A DNA stretch of 64,000 nucleotides from Ramichloridium luteum (Eukaryota > Ascomycota > Dothideomycetes > Mycosphaerellales > Dissoconiaceae): positions 869,018 through 933,017 of the forward strand of contig MTSC01000001.1 of assembly GCA_002368545.1 (NCBI GenBank). Reading direction: 5' to 3'. Made by a program: the position numbers and the translations under genes. The notes under the pieces were generated by a model, which saw only the letters and a program-made list of their open reading frames with translations, did no database searches and was not told the origin of the DNA. Below are positions 22,697 to 33,800 of the stretch, in pieces. Within the stretch, counting starts at the first letter, position 1; every line of letters starts with the position of its first letter.

Positions 22697-23163
22697 TGTT
22701 ATGTGTACGGCTCGGTTGCCGTCTAGTTTGTATCTATGGCGAGTCGCATGTGGGAGTGATAGCAGATGATCTACTATGTTGTCGCCTGGCAGATGACCGC
22801 GATGGCCTAGTTGCACATGATTGATGACGAAGCGGAGCTCCAGCCAAGCCACATCCGAGCGCCACTGTACGTAAGACTACGATTGTACTGTACGCCTACA
22901 GCTCAACGCTTTCGCGCCTGATAGGTAGTCTCGCTACAACATCGCAATATCATTGCAGCTATTAGATTGATACCAAGTGCAAAGGGCGATGAAGGCATGA
23001 TCCCCTCTACAACCAGACTCCGAGCATCTAGTGGCAGCGCTAGACCACGGAGAGAGCGCACAGCTGGCTTGCCCATACTAATCCAACCACTAAAGCTTCC
23101 AAGGATAAACTGATTGACCCGTGTCCAGCATCCTCATCACCTTTTCTACTAGACCAATAAAAT
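22697..23163. other. Intergenic spacer between SYN8 and asparagine synthetase
   Basis: 467 bases with no gene recognised. It contains the 5' flank of SYN8 and the 3' flank of the asparagine synthetase gene. Confidence 0.5.
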
Positions 23164-25027
23164 CTAGCTCTCGCCCGCCTTATAAGCCTGCTCGTGGGCG
23201 GCGATGGCGCGACCAGAGGGATCGGTCTGGTTGCTCCAGGTCGGCGTCCACCGCATGACGGTCGAGGCACAGTAAGGAGGGAAGTGCTCATCGAACATGC
23301 AGCGGTACCAGTATCCCTCCTTGGAATCCGGCAGGTCGTCGCCCCAGTGAGGCTTGTCGCGGCGCATGGCGGCAGGATCCAATTGAGCATCCGTCACGTG
23401 CTTGGCAGCCTCGTCCTTCAGGCCATCGATCCATCCATAACCGACGCCGTCTGAGAACTGCTCCTTTTGGCGCCAAAGAATGTGCGATGGCAGATAAGGC
23501 TTGGCCCCTGGCTCGCCAGTGGTATCGAATGCCTTGCGGATGATGTACTTCTCGATCCGACCTGGCTTGATCATCTTCTCAGCCGGGTCGATGTTCATGG
23601 CAACGTCGAGGAACTGCTTGTCGAGGAAAGGCACGCGCGCCTCGAGACCCCAAGCGGAGGTACTCTTGTTGGCGCGCAGGCAATCGGCCAAGTGGAGGTT
23701 ACGCACACGCCGGACTGTCTCCTTGTGGAACTCCTCTTTGTTTGGTGCGTTGTGGAAGTACAAGTATCCACCGAAGATCTCGTCTGAGCCTTCGCCAGAA
23801 AGAACCATCTTGACGCCCATGGCCTTGATCTTGCGCGAGAGCAAGAACATCGGCGTGCTTGCGCGGATAGTGGTAACGTCGAATGTCTCGAGATGCCAAA
23901 TGACGTCGTACAGCGCATCGAGACCTTCTTGAATAGTGAAAGTGAGAGAGTGGTGTTTCGTACCCAGGTACTTGGCAACCTCCTGCGCAGCGATAGAGTC
24001 CGGGGCACCAGGCAGGCCAATGGAGAAACTGTTCAACTGCGACAGAACAGGGACTGAGTTGAGGTGGTAGTTTTCGTCGACGCCAGCAAGCTCCTCCTGG
24101 TCAACACCAGCAGTGGGACGGCTGGCGACGCCATCCAGACTAGGCGAGTTAGTGCCAGATGAAAGCAGAGCCTGTTGCCGAGCATATTCCTTTTGGAGGC
24201 GAATAGTCTCGCGTTGCGCGATCGATGCGACAAGCGAGCTGTCCAGACCGCCGGAGAGGAGCACACCGTATGGCACCTCTGCCATCAGCCGTTTCCGGAC
24301 TGATCGCTCAAAGGTCTCGCGAAGCAGCTTCAAGTCCAACGGGGTGGTCGGGATTGATTCCGGCTCGACCAACCACTTGGGGGTGTAGTATCGCGTGAGC
24401 TTGTCCGTCTTGCTATCGTAGACATGACCCGGGGGAAAGCTCTCGATCTGGTCGCACACCGGGTGCAGGCACTTCAGCTCGCTGGCGAAATACACTGCGC
24501 CCGGTGTTGATGAGGAGCGACCGATGTAGAACGTGGTGATTCCGATCGGGTCCCGTGCCGCGATCAAACGATCCTGGCTCTTATCGTGCAGCACCCAACT
24601 GAACATGCCGTCCAGGAACTTCGGGGCATCGATTCCATGCTCTTGATACAGGGGAATGACGACCTCGCAGTCGGAGTGGGTTTTGAAAGGGTAGGGCGTC
24701 TTGAGTTGCTTCCGCAGAATCTTGTGGTTGTAGATCTCGCCATTGACGGCCAACGCGATGTTTCCATCCTCGCTCAGCATAGGCTGGGCGCCAGTGTCAA
24801 TTCCGACGATACTGAGGCGCTCATGGACGAGGACCGTGTTGTTGGCGATGTGGTTTCCACTCCAGTCAGGTCCACGGTGCTTGATCTGCTTGCCCATACG
24901 AATCGCGGTAGGGCGAAACTTTTGCACCTCAGGGTGACTGACATTGGCAGCACAGTCAGAAACGATCTCGGTTGTCGCAAAAGGTCAGTACTTAAACATA
25001 CCAGTGGCAGGCGAAGATTCCACACAT
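23164..25027 (-). CDS. ASN2: Asparagine synthetase (glutamine-hydrolysing)
   Basis: Two exons, complement(join(23164..24937, 25002..25027)), 599 residues. The 26-nt first exon encodes MCGIFACH, and the 64-nt intron (GTATGT...TGTCAG) joins it to HPEVQKFRPTAIRMGKQ. Cys2 becomes the N-terminal nucleophile of the glutamine amidotransferase domain after Met removal. That domain also shows RHRGPDWSG-like KHRGPDWSG, NGEIYNH and the DPIGITTFYIG segment (residues about 1-210). The synthetase domain has the ATP pyrophosphatase loop LLSGGLDSSLVAS at about 240 and VLSGEGSDEIFGGY at about 390. The enzyme makes asparagine from aspartate, glutamine and ATP in the cytosol. The symbol could equally be ASN1; fungi usually carry one copy. 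A TGAGTCA site 175 bp upstream suggests general amino-acid control. Confidence 0.96.
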
Positions 25028-26230
25028 TTTGGCGACTTCTCAGGACAAGCTGCTCAAGACAACCAAATGTATGAAGACTCGCAATGTAAAGTGGCGAAAG
25101 GGAGGATGAGGAAGGGAGAATGGATTTCTATCTGGTATCAACCAGAACCTGAAGGACTGGTCACCCTACTTGTGGACACCCGATTCAATTAGACATGTGA
25201 GTGAGTCAGGCCCATTGTGGACAGGCGAGCTCGCAGCCCAGACCGGCCCGGCGCCATTGAAATTCTGCCTCTTTTCTTCGATTCCCCACCAAAGCCCCGC
25301 CGAGGATCGGCCACCAATAATTTAGCGATTAGTCACGCGTGGCTGATAATGACGGGAGTCTATCTTTTGATGATTCGGGAAATCCATTCAGATGTTTGCT
25401 TCGAAGGCAACCTATAACAAGAGCGCATACGGATCTACGTACCTTTCTGCGACCTCGACACAATACCTCTGCGAAGTCGGGTGGATTGCCATCGATGTGT
25501 CCTAAATCCGCGTTATCGGCAGCCCCGCAGGGCTGTTCACTTACAATAAATCTTACGTCACAACACCTATTGCTTGCGACGAACACCCAGCAGGATGTCC
25601 AAACAAACGCAGTGCGCCGCCAAACTTATCTGAGGCATTTACGTGTCTGAAGGGCAAGTTTGAGGTATTTTGATGTGAACCGACTGCTGTGTTTCGACTA
25701 TGTGACAGCGCCAATCGCGATCACAGAAATCAATCTCAAAGGAAATCAGGAACGCTCGAATTGCGATCGCTAAAACAGTGGCGATTGACACCAACGTCGA
25801 TAACCAATATCTCTGCGCGAGTGCATCTCTTGTTCCCTCTGCGTGAGACGTGACATACAACATGGCATTCAGGTGTTTGCTAGGCGTCAATAGTACCTCT
25901 CTTCAAGAAGCGACTGAGGATAAACCCGAACCCTAACGTTGAAACATGCCTATGGCTTATTACCTACATGATAATGGAACGACCGATCGCTGGTGCGAGG
26001 ACCTGGCCCATTCATAGCAACAGCAATGTCGATATTCGAGAATATGACAGTAGCATGCGCAACCGCATTCAGAAACCTGCCGCTTAATTCGTGCTGCCCA
26101 TACACAAAGACAGACAAACGTTGAACCATATCACATTTATTGCAAATCATGTCCGTAGTCTGAACCCATGCTCGTTTCCACATCAACGCTCAAGGACCTT
26201 TTCTGTCCTCGGCATACCGCCAAGCCGTCC
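25028..26230. other. Upstream region of asparagine synthetase, 1.2 kb
   Basis: Lies between the stop of the PP4 subunit gene and the start of asparagine synthetase, both minus strand. It contains a TGAGTCA element (separate entry) and otherwise no recognised gene. A 83-codon minus-strand frame at 25639-25890 has one hydrophobic stretch but no other support. Confidence 0.5.
25202..25208. promoter_or_regulatory. Gcn4/Cpc1-type binding site TGAGTCA
   Basis: The heptamer TGAGTCA is a perfect match to the core recognised by the bZIP activators Gcn4 (yeast) and Cpc1/CpcA (filamentous fungi). It sits about 175 bp upstream of the asparagine synthetase start codon, and asparagine synthetase is a known target of general amino-acid control. 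A 7-mer also occurs by chance, so the function is inferred. Confidence 0.6.
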
Positions 26231-28074
26231 TCAGGAGGGTTTGGGTCCGCCCTCCTCACTCGGCTCGGCGTCGCCAACCACGACATCGCCATCGGCATCC
26301 GTGGCCGCCGCCTCCTCCGCCTGCGATTGCTCCGTCGCCGCCTCTCCACTCTCCGCGTCCATCGGGTCATCCTGACCTGCAGCGCCCTCGCCAGACGCCG
26401 CACCATCACCAGACGAAGCAGGGCCGGGCGACGTCGGACCGGGACTACGGCTCCGTGCGCGCCCAACAGCTGCATCGATATTGAGTCCGCCAGATTCTCC
26501 ATCCGCTGGTGGGTGCGAGGGGGCTTGCGGACCAGTGTCGGCTACGCCGATCTCATCGGGACCACGGGCGTGAGGTGCCTCCAGTTCGATGCTGGGATTC
26601 TGGGCGTCGACGTAGCCATTCCAGGTGCTGGATTCACCACCACCACTAGCACTGCCGCTACTGGAAAGTAGAGTTGACGGCGCGATCGGCACAATGCCGG
26701 CTTCCTGTTCTCGGCGCAGCAACTCGCCTTGCGTGAGGCCTCCTTGTTCGCGCAATGAGGCGCCCGTGTTGTGCTCTGTGGGAGACGACGGCCCAGAGCG
26801 GTCGTCGTCGCCGAGTTCGGCGCCGGACGTACTGGCATCGCTTTGCTCTGAGAGCGTAGGTGAGGTGACGGGAGGCGAGGTCGGGTTTGAGTTCTGTAGC
26901 TGGCCGCCGTGGTATGACGAGTTTCCGTTGCTTGAGACGACTGTCCCATTTGCGGCGCCTGGGATGACAGACACGGTTTCGATCCGGCCTGCACCATGGG
27001 GTCCATCGATGGTCTCGCTGCTCTCGTGCTGTAGTGATGACATGGACGATGAAGCATCTTGTTGCTGCGGTGCGAGAACATTGGCGGCATTGCGAAGCCA
27101 TGGAATCGGAGTCAAAAGGGCACCGCCTAAGCTTTCGTCGCTCCCAAGCCCAGGATCTCGATCGGTCCCGTTAGGTGTCCGACCTGTACTTGGAACATCT
27201 CCATTGGTGAGGAAGCCACCAGCATTGTTGTGCGGTGTAATCGGTAGCGGGAAATCGGTTACTGGAGAGCTTACGGACACCACCCTATCGAGGGCACGTA
27301 GATAGGCCGGCAAATGGCGATAATGAGCGCGAGGCCGAACTACAAGTTCGGCAAGTCGTTGTATCGTGTAAGGAGGGCCAGCAGCGAAATCAGTCGAGAG
27401 GGTACGCCAGCTTGAACGGTATAGGCTCAGCAGATCCGGAGGTAGTGTCGTCGATCCAGGCGGTGGTGCGGGCAATGCTGTCAGGCTATCTGTCCGTACG
27501 CTAGGGGTTGTCTCCTTCGATGCGGCGGTCAACTCGTAACCGAAAGGTGTTCGGAAGATTGGCGTTTGTGACCCTGATGCTGGATTTGTCCCAGTTCCTG
27601 GTGGCACCTCATTCTCTTTCGCGCTACTGCTCAATCCTTCTGATGAGAATGTCTGGTCACCCGCAGAGCTGGATTCTGCCGCCGTAGTCTCAGTCTCAGT
27701 TCGCACCTCCGCTTCGCTCGCATTCAGTGGTGGTGTTGAAGCGACAACATCCGGATCGAGCGCAGCAGTCAAGGGCTCGGCTAAGGGTACCGTTGGTGTG
27801 GGAAAGTCGTTGTGAACGATCTGGACAGCCGTCAATTTTGCACTCAGCCACAAGGATGACCATTCGAAAGTCACAGGACGAAGATGGATATGCGCATACA
27901 TCATGCAGTCGCTTCAGAACATTCTCCAGCACACGCGGCCATTGTGAGCTATTGTGGCCCGTCAGTGACTCGGGCTCCAAAATTTAAACGGCATAGCAGC
28001 CTGGCAGGATGTACGGACACGTCGATCGTGCCATCGCGCGCGGCATCTTCCAGTATCTGGTCTGCGGACAGCAT
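26231..28074 (-). CDS. PSY4: PP4 phosphatase core regulatory subunit R2 (Psy4-like)
   Basis: Three exons, complement(join(26231..27820, 27900..27948, 28019..28074)), 564 residues. Exon 1 gives MLSADQILEDAARDGTID; exon 2 (49 nt) gives SQWPRVLENVLKRLHD; exon 3 continues IVHNDFPTP. Introns are 70 nt (donor GTCCGT) and 79 nt (GTATGC...GTCCAG). The spliced N-terminus matches PPP4R2: a helical LEDAARDGTIDVSQWPRVLE region, then PYTIQRLAELVVRPRAHYRH and LPAYLRALDRVVSVSS at about residues 165-200. The remaining 340 residues are acidic, Ser/Gly/Glu-rich and probably disordered. PPP4R2 pairs with the Pph3/PP4 catalytic subunit and the R3/Psy2 subunit to dephosphorylate gamma-H2AX and checkpoint proteins in the nucleus. 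The first-intron donor is non-standard but is the only one that restores frame. Confidence 0.85.
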
Positions 28075-28348
28075 GCCGGGCTGGCAGCAATTTGCTGTGG
28101 TGAACGTCGAATCTGGTCTTTGGTGGGAGTTCGCGCGCGACTCTTGACGAGCGCGGTAAGAATAGCGTCGACGGCGCGCTTCCTCACGGAACGGCACGCG
28201 ACCTCAGGTGACGCAACACGTGAAAGCAACCGCGGTCGAAAAACCTTCTGAATTCAGAGCAAAAGCATTTACCACTCATTTCTACACGGAAAACAAAATT
28301 CAGTCTTTGCGAGACCGTCCAAATCATTACAAAAATCCAAAATGATAG

Positions 28349-28463
28349 TGACAGCGGAGGGATTCGAACCCTCGCCTCTTGCGAGACTCGAATACGCCTC
28401 ACGTGATCGTGAAGAAGTTGGGAAACTTGAGTCGAGCGCCATAGACCGCTCGGCCACACTGCC
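28349..28463 (-). tRNA. tRNA-Leu(CAA) with intron
   Basis: Read on the minus strand, the acceptor stem GGCAGTG pairs with CGCTGTC and A73 follows. The D-arm begins GGCCGAGCGG, and the anticodon stem CTCGA/TCGAG closes a loop with anticodon CAA at 28429-28427. A 33-nt intron (28425-28393) sits one base 3' of the anticodon, the standard nuclear tRNA intron site. A long variable arm (TCTCG...CGAG) and the T-arm GAGGG TTCGAAT CCCTC complete the class II fold. An intron in tRNA-Leu(CAA) is a known fungal feature. The CCA end is not encoded. Confidence 0.95.
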
Positions 28464-28949
28464 ATGAAATTCGTAATGAATTCAGGCTGTGGCAAATTCT
28501 ATACTGTACATAATTGTAGAACGCTGCGATGCGGTCCATCTCTGTTCACGTTGCCAACATCAGCGTGTCAATTTCGAGTATCATTCTGGTGATTCTGGCA
28601 TCGCCACTGCATTTGAGTGCGACTTTGGCAGTATGAGGAACTCAATAACATCTACAGTGAAGAGTAGTCGCGAGGTTAGAGCTCCAGATGCGATGTCCTC
28701 CGAAGCGACAATGGAAAGAGCGAGTGATTGTGTGCAGAGGAGGATTCGGGTGGGTTGTTCGCAGCCTGATGCCGGACGCTCGAGGCTGTAGCGGCGAGGC
28801 TGAGCAACAAACCGGATTTTATACATCATGGAGCATAGACCTGAAGTTCTCACTCGACCCAGATCTGACAGATCCCTTGTTAACAGGTCGCACTTTTTGT
28901 ACATACCAGTGTGCAAGAGTAGGTGCGACGCCAGCGGCTGAGATCGGTA
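28464..28949. other. Upstream region of the HET-ankyrin gene
   Basis: 486 bases between the tRNA and the chosen HET-ankyrin start. No separate gene recognised. Confidence 0.5.
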
Positions 28950-31900
28950 ATGGAGGTCCCCCAACAATGGACATGCCGAAAATCGGACGATGATATGGAA
29001 GATTGCACGCCTCTGGACATGTTACCGAACTTTGACCACGCCATCAAGAATTCGATCGTGCCCCTTGGAGCCAGAGCTGATGTTTCTCCGTATCCGTATC
29101 AAGATCTCCCAGTCGGGTATATCCGACTGCTTGATATTCTACCTGGTGATCCCGATTCGGAAGTCTGTTGCAGACTTCAGCAGTATCGCCTTGACGTCAA
29201 ACTGAAATATACTGCCCTTTCCTATATCTGGGGAGGGGAATCGATCGGCTGCAAGATATTGTTAGACGGGCATCGCGTTCCAGTGCGCAAAAACCTATGG
29301 CGATTTCTCAAACAGGCACGACAGCTGAGCTCGAAGTCCCCGGGCCCTTACTGGATCGATGCAGTATGCATTAACCAAGCAGACAACCAGGAGCGTATGG
29401 AGCAAGTCAACCAAATGCCAAAGGTATATCGCGGCGCCGCTTCTGTGCTTATTTGGCTTGGTCCCGCATACGCTGGCAGCGATGAGGCGATGGAAAGCCT
29501 TTCAAGACGTCCGTCCCAACGAAACCCAAGGCGTGACGTCTCTGCCAAGACCGCAGATGACAAGAACTTTGCAAATGCATTGATCGGCCTCTTGTGCATG
29601 CGGCCATACTGGCGACGACTTTGGATTGTGCAGGAGATTTTGCTTGCGCGCAGCCTCACCTTGATGTGCGGGAGTAAACTCGCACCATGGGAACCCTTGA
29701 AACAGTTGCTCCTGCAAACAAACAAGTGTGTCAAGTCGCAAGACAATGCCGGGTTCACTCCAGACTTCAATTTATCAACACTACACGACAGTGTTGAATG
29801 GAAATTGATGTCGCAAAGCCCGGCCATGGCGATCGCAACACAAGTTGATGGTGCGCTTCGAAATAAAAGCTTAATCGACCTCATGAACATTACCAAGAAT
29901 CATCATTGTGCAGAGCTGAGAGACAGAGTTTATGCATTGCTTGGTATCGCAGACAAAGGTTGTGAAGGCATCAAACCAGACTACAACGTCCCCATAGTCG
30001 CGCTGCTCAACATTATCCTCAGGAACCAGCATCAATCAGCACCTCCTAAAGATCTTTGGGATGTCAAACATATTTGTGGTCAGCTTGAAGACATGTTTGG
30101 CCTCAGGAAGGATTCCGTGTTCACACTCGCTGGGCATGGTGCTATGGAGGCCCCCTCTCAACACGAAATATTCCCGGATATACGAATTGGCGGACGACAT
30201 AGCCCCGTAACATTATGGTGGGTATTATTCTATGGTCACGATGCAATTGAGAGAATCTTCTGGCATTCTGAGAAGGACGTAACGACGACCCCCCTTTGCG
30301 ACAGTGCCAAAGCAGGAAAGTTTTGGACTCTAAGGCTATTGCTCGAGAGAGGCGCCGATCCCAATGCCACCGAAGACCTTACCGGGCGCACTCCGCTTCA
30401 AGAGGCGATCAAAAATGGCCAGGCTGAGGCGGTGAAAGTGCTTCTTGCTATGGGAGCCAAAATGGACCATAAGTGCTACACGCACACGTCTCCACTCATC
30501 AGTGCACTGGAGCACAGACATCTTGACGTCGTGGCTGTGCTTCTTGATCATGGTGCAGACGCGACTGTGAAACATCCTGGTCCATTTAATGGTGAAGACA
30601 ATGCACTCGAACACAGTGCATTTTCTCTCGTGTTGGCGAAGGGCTGGATCGAGGCTGCGCAGCTCATTGCTGAGCAGGCCCTCGATGTTTCCAAGACGGA
30701 TCCACAGCATCTATGGCTCCACATCGCGGCAAAGCATCAATTTGTAGATGGCGTGAAACTGCTTCTTGAGCATGGCGCTGATATAAACGCAGCAAACAAT
30801 GCTTTGAGTGGTGGTGGGACTGTGTTGCACACCTCTTCCTACCAGGGCAATCATGAGATGGTAGATCTTCTGGTGAAACGAGGTGCTGATATCGGCGCAC
30901 GAGACGATATGGGTGAGATCCCGTTGCATAAGGCAGCATCGAATGGCAAAATCGGTGTTGTAAATCTGCTGCTCGCGAGTGGTGCCGAATCACATGTCAA
31001 CAATCGAGATCATCAGGGATGCACACCGCTTCACAAAGCCGCTTCGTGTCTCCGGTCTGATATCGTGAGACTGCTACTTGCAAATGGCGCCAATGTCGTC
31101 GCACAGAACAATGTTGGACAAACCCCGCTCCACGTGGCAGTATCGCATAATCGCCTTGATATCGTCAGCTTGCTGCTTGCGAAGGGCCCCAGGAGTCAGG
31201 TCAGTGCACAAGATAATCGAGGATGGACACCGCTCCACGTGGCAGCATCATCTGAATACTCTGGTTTGACGCATGTGCTTCTCGCAAATGGCGGCGATGC
31301 CCAGGTCAACGTACCGGATCACCAAGGAAGGATACCGCTCCACATTGCAGCATCTTCCAGACGGGTTGAAATTGCAAGTCTTCTACTTGTGCATAGCACC
31401 GACACACAAGTCAGTGCACGGGACAATCTTGGACAAATCCCGCTCCACGCAGCAGCAACATGTGGATCACATCAAATGTCGAGGCTGCTGCTTGAGGTAG
31501 GCGGCGACGCTCAAATCAATGCAGTAGATGATAAGGGCCAGACACCGCTACATCTCGCAGCATCTTCTGAATGCTCTGAATGCACGAGTCTGCTACTCAT
31601 GCATGGCGCTCACACTCAGACCATCGCACAGGACCGTTATGGATCTACACCGCTCCACAACGCTGTGATAGCCGCCCGCCCAGATGTTGTATCGCTACTG
31701 TTGGAGCATGATGGTGCATCTCAAATGCGTGTACGGGACAGTAAAGGGCGCAGGCCGCGCGATTTCGAAACACTGGTTTTCACAATCGAGGTCGATATCG
31801 ATGCCAACTATTGTTACAGGCTGCTTAAGTCGTATCATGCATCCCGCGCCGATGCGCTTGCTCCGGAAGATTGCTGGGACCCCCTTATGGATTTTCACGA

Positions 31901-32063
31901 TGATATGAAATACACATTCCAACCCTCCTGGCTGAATAATGCTCCCAGTCTAGACCCACCATCATATATTGGTTGCAGCCCATGGGCAAAACCAGTTTGT
32001 CTCTGCAAGCTCTGCTTGAGTGCAGCTTACGAGCCCTCTGAAGGTGACATTGCGCCAGGGTAG
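28950..32063 (+). CDS. HET domain-ankyrin repeat protein
   Basis: Single exon, 1,037 residues from the first ATG of the frame (28950); a second candidate start is 28995 (MEDCTPLDM). The HET domain occupies about residues 75-250: YTALSYIWGG at 86, YWIDAVCINQADNQERMEQV at 133, VYRGAASVLIWLGPAY, and MRPYWRRLWIVQEILLA at about 217. It is followed by about 200 residues of linker and, from about 445 to 940, some 14 ankyrin repeats (LLLERGADPN, TPLHVAAS and similar). HET domains trigger programmed cell death in vegetative incompatibility (known for het-6, tol and het-e partners); ankyrin arrays usually act as sensor or scaffold. The C-terminal 100 residues have a Cys cluster (CKLCLS). Repeats 9-14 are close copies of each other. 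The trigger and partner locus are unknown. Confidence 0.93.
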   Translation: MEVPQQWTCRKSDDDMEDCTPLDMLPNFDHAIKNSIVPLGARADVSPYPYQDLPVGYIRLLDILPGDPDSEVCCRLQQYRLDVKLKYTALSYIWGGESIGCKILLDGHRVPVRKNLWRFLKQARQLSSKSPGPYWIDAVCINQADNQERMEQVNQMPKVYRGAASVLIWLGPAYAGSDEAMESLSRRPSQRNPRRDVSAKTADDKNFANALIGLLCMRPYWRRLWIVQEILLARSLTLMCGSKLAPWEPLKQLLLQTNKCVKSQDNAGFTPDFNLSTLHDSVEWKLMSQSPAMAIATQVDGALRNKSLIDLMNITKNHHCAELRDRVYALLGIADKGCEGIKPDYNVPIVALLNIILRNQHQSAPPKDLWDVKHICGQLEDMFGLRKDSVFTLAGHGAMEAPSQHEIFPDIRIGGRHSPVTLWWVLFYGHDAIERIFWHSEKDVTTTPLCDSAKAGKFWTLRLLLERGADPNATEDLTGRTPLQEAIKNGQAEAVKVLLAMGAKMDHKCYTHTSPLISALEHRHLDVVAVLLDHGADATVKHPGPFNGEDNALEHSAFSLVLAKGWIEAAQLIAEQALDVSKTDPQHLWLHIAAKHQFVDGVKLLLEHGADINAANNALSGGGTVLHTSSYQGNHEMVDLLVKRGADIGARDDMGEIPLHKAASNGKIGVVNLLLASGAESHVNNRDHQGCTPLHKAASCLRSDIVRLLLANGANVVAQNNVGQTPLHVAVSHNRLDIVSLLLAKGPRSQVSAQDNRGWTPLHVAASSEYSGLTHVLLANGGDAQVNVPDHQGRIPLHIAASSRRVEIASLLLVHSTDTQVSARDNLGQIPLHAAATCGSHQMSRLLLEVGGDAQINAVDDKGQTPLHLAASSECSECTSLLLMHGAHTQTIAQDRYGSTPLHNAVIAARPDVVSLLLEHDGASQMRVRDSKGRRPRDFETLVFTIEVDIDANYCYRLLKSYHASRADALAPEDCWDPLMDFHDDMKYTFQPSWLNNAPSLDPPSYIGCSPWAKPVCLCKLCLSAAYEPSEGDIAPG

Positions 32064-32658
32064 GGTACATTCGGCAAGACTTCGTCTGTTGACCACGGTC
32101 TCTCAAACGCATCTCAAGCAGTATTGGGGGTGGACTTGGCACGTGGTTGGCAACGCGTTGAGAGCAAGGCTGAGGGTGTGCTACGATGCAAAAAGATTGC
32201 AAGAACGAGTGCGAGTCTTTCAGTTTCTATGACTTTAGCCTGAGGTTCAAGCACCATTATTTACAGCGACTAGCTACCTACAGATGTCGCTCGTTACTTT
32301 TTGGGGAGCTGCTAGTGTAGCTTCGAGTAAGTGCCCTGTGCAATCCGTCTATCACTACAGCGCAACCCATTAATTCTAACGTAATATTTCGAGAATAATC
32401 GTGAACAGCTGTCAGTTCTGCAAATCCATGTCTACGATTCATCGTTCGTGAAGAAGCGAACATGGGGAGTTGTGCTTCATCTAACATCACGATCTTCGCT
32501 AAGCCTCTAGCAAGGTGCCATATGGTTATTTCATAGGATCGGGTATCTTCCAGACCTCAGAAGCGCGGCAAGATGATTGTGAATGTACGACCCATCTTCC
32601 TGCATTCCAGCATGAAACACCAATTCTGGGCCGGAAGCTGTGGAGTAATACCTACGCT
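32064..32658. other. Convergent intergenic spacer
   Basis: 595 bases between the HET-ankyrin stop and the end of the minus-strand gene at 32659. No gene recognised. Confidence 0.5.
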
Positions 32659-33315
32659 TCACTTATGCCCAACCGCATATTCAGAGCCATTCGTTCGTCG
32701 TAGCGGACGTGAGCAAACGCTGTTCCAGTCCTCCTGAAGAATCCCACGAAAAATTCGATGTGCCGAGTCGGTGCTTCTGATCGTGTCCGCAAGGTCATCC
32801 CACACGCTGCGCGCGATGACCGTGACGATGTTGCGGTTTCGAAAAGTCCAGACTAATCGCTCAAAGTGAAATTGATTGTACAGAGTGCCAGTTAATGTCT
32901 CGACATGGTAACCCTGCTCGCGCCAGGTGATCGCAGGATGCTTGTCCTTGCCCAAGAGCACAGCCAAATGGCCGGGCGCGGAGTTGCAGGCTGCCATCAG
33001 TGCCAGCACCCATCGGTCCCGGCTTTGTCGCGTGATAACGGGGCCATGAGGGCCCTCGGCAGCATCGAGGTGATCGTTACGTTCAATCAGCGGGATTTGT
33101 CCGACGTAAGATGCCACGACATCATTCAGCGCAGAGTCTGTCTCGCCGACAGCACCACCTCGTGTGGCTGTGCGGTCGAAATCGCGAATGTCCGGCTCCT
33201 CGCCGTAGGTCTTCTCGGAGTCGCTGCTGTACCAGTGAAGCCAAATTATCGAGTCATCCTCGTCACGCGGCGGCAGGCGGGGAAGTTGGAGGAGCCGGCT
33301 GATGGTAGCATCCAT
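32659..33315 (-). CDS. Hypothetical protein
   Basis: Single exon of 218 residues, MDATISRLLQLPRLPPRDED to YAVGHK. Composition is protein-like, with mixed charged and hydrophobic stretches (DRWVLALMAACNSAPGHLAV, HVETLTGTLYNQFHFERLVW, NIVTVIARSVWDDLADTI) that look like an alpha/beta fold. No signal peptide, membrane helix or catalytic motif is identified and I do not recognise the family. It is tail-to-tail with the HET-ankyrin gene. A coding frame this long can occur by chance at this base composition, so confidence is moderate; a missing 5' exon is also possible. Confidence 0.5.
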   Translation of the reverse strand: MDATISRLLQLPRLPPRDEDDSIIWLHWYSSDSEKTYGEEPDIRDFDRTATRGGAVGETDSALNDVVASYVGQIPLIERNDHLDAAEGPHGPVITRQSRDRWVLALMAACNSAPGHLAVLLGKDKHPAITWREQGYHVETLTGTLYNQFHFERLVWTFRNRNIVTVIARSVWDDLADTIRSTDSAHRIFRGILQEDWNSVCSRPLRRTNGSEYAVGHK

Positions 33316-33800
33316 GGATGTCGTTCTGCCGGCAGTATCTATTTTCTGGTGTCAAGATGCTTGACCACAGTACAATATGACTTTGTCAGGGTCCTGAAAT
33401 GAGTCCAGCTCGTTGGAATAATTGGCCGTAAGCTTCAACGATGCGAGGCCTGATGTGGATCCTTGCCTGGTGGCTGCCTCCTTGCAGAAACAGATAGCGG
33501 TACAATGCAGAGTATGAAACACGGATTGACCAACTATCAGCTTGAAACATTTTCAATCTCACCATGCATGTTTCAACGCCACATGGCGCAGGGAATGGTT
33601 TAGTTTGCTGAAAAGTAGGCTGCGTCCTGCTGTGATACGTCATCCCTTCGGCGATCTTGGTGATGTTTATCGATAAGATCCCTCGGAAGGAGCCGTCATG
33701 CCAACCCTGAAACGGAACCTCCGTCCGACATTTCCAATCCACTGCTCGAGTGAGACCAGGGATTGCGTATCATCAACTCACCAGCCTAAGCGCGGTCACG
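33316..33800. other. Divergent intergenic spacer
   Basis: 485 bases between the minus-strand hypothetical gene and ATP12. No gene recognised; probably both promoters. Confidence 0.5.

Noticed and set aside
26168..26671. 167-codon plus-strand frame opposite the PP4 subunit
   Set aside because: Shadow of the disordered acidic tail; the minus strand has conserved PPP4R2 motifs and consistent splicing.
28350..28463. tRNA-Ser as identity of the tRNA gene
   Set aside because: It is class II like tRNA-Ser, but the loop gives anticodon CAA with the intron one base downstream, which fits tRNA-Leu(CAA).
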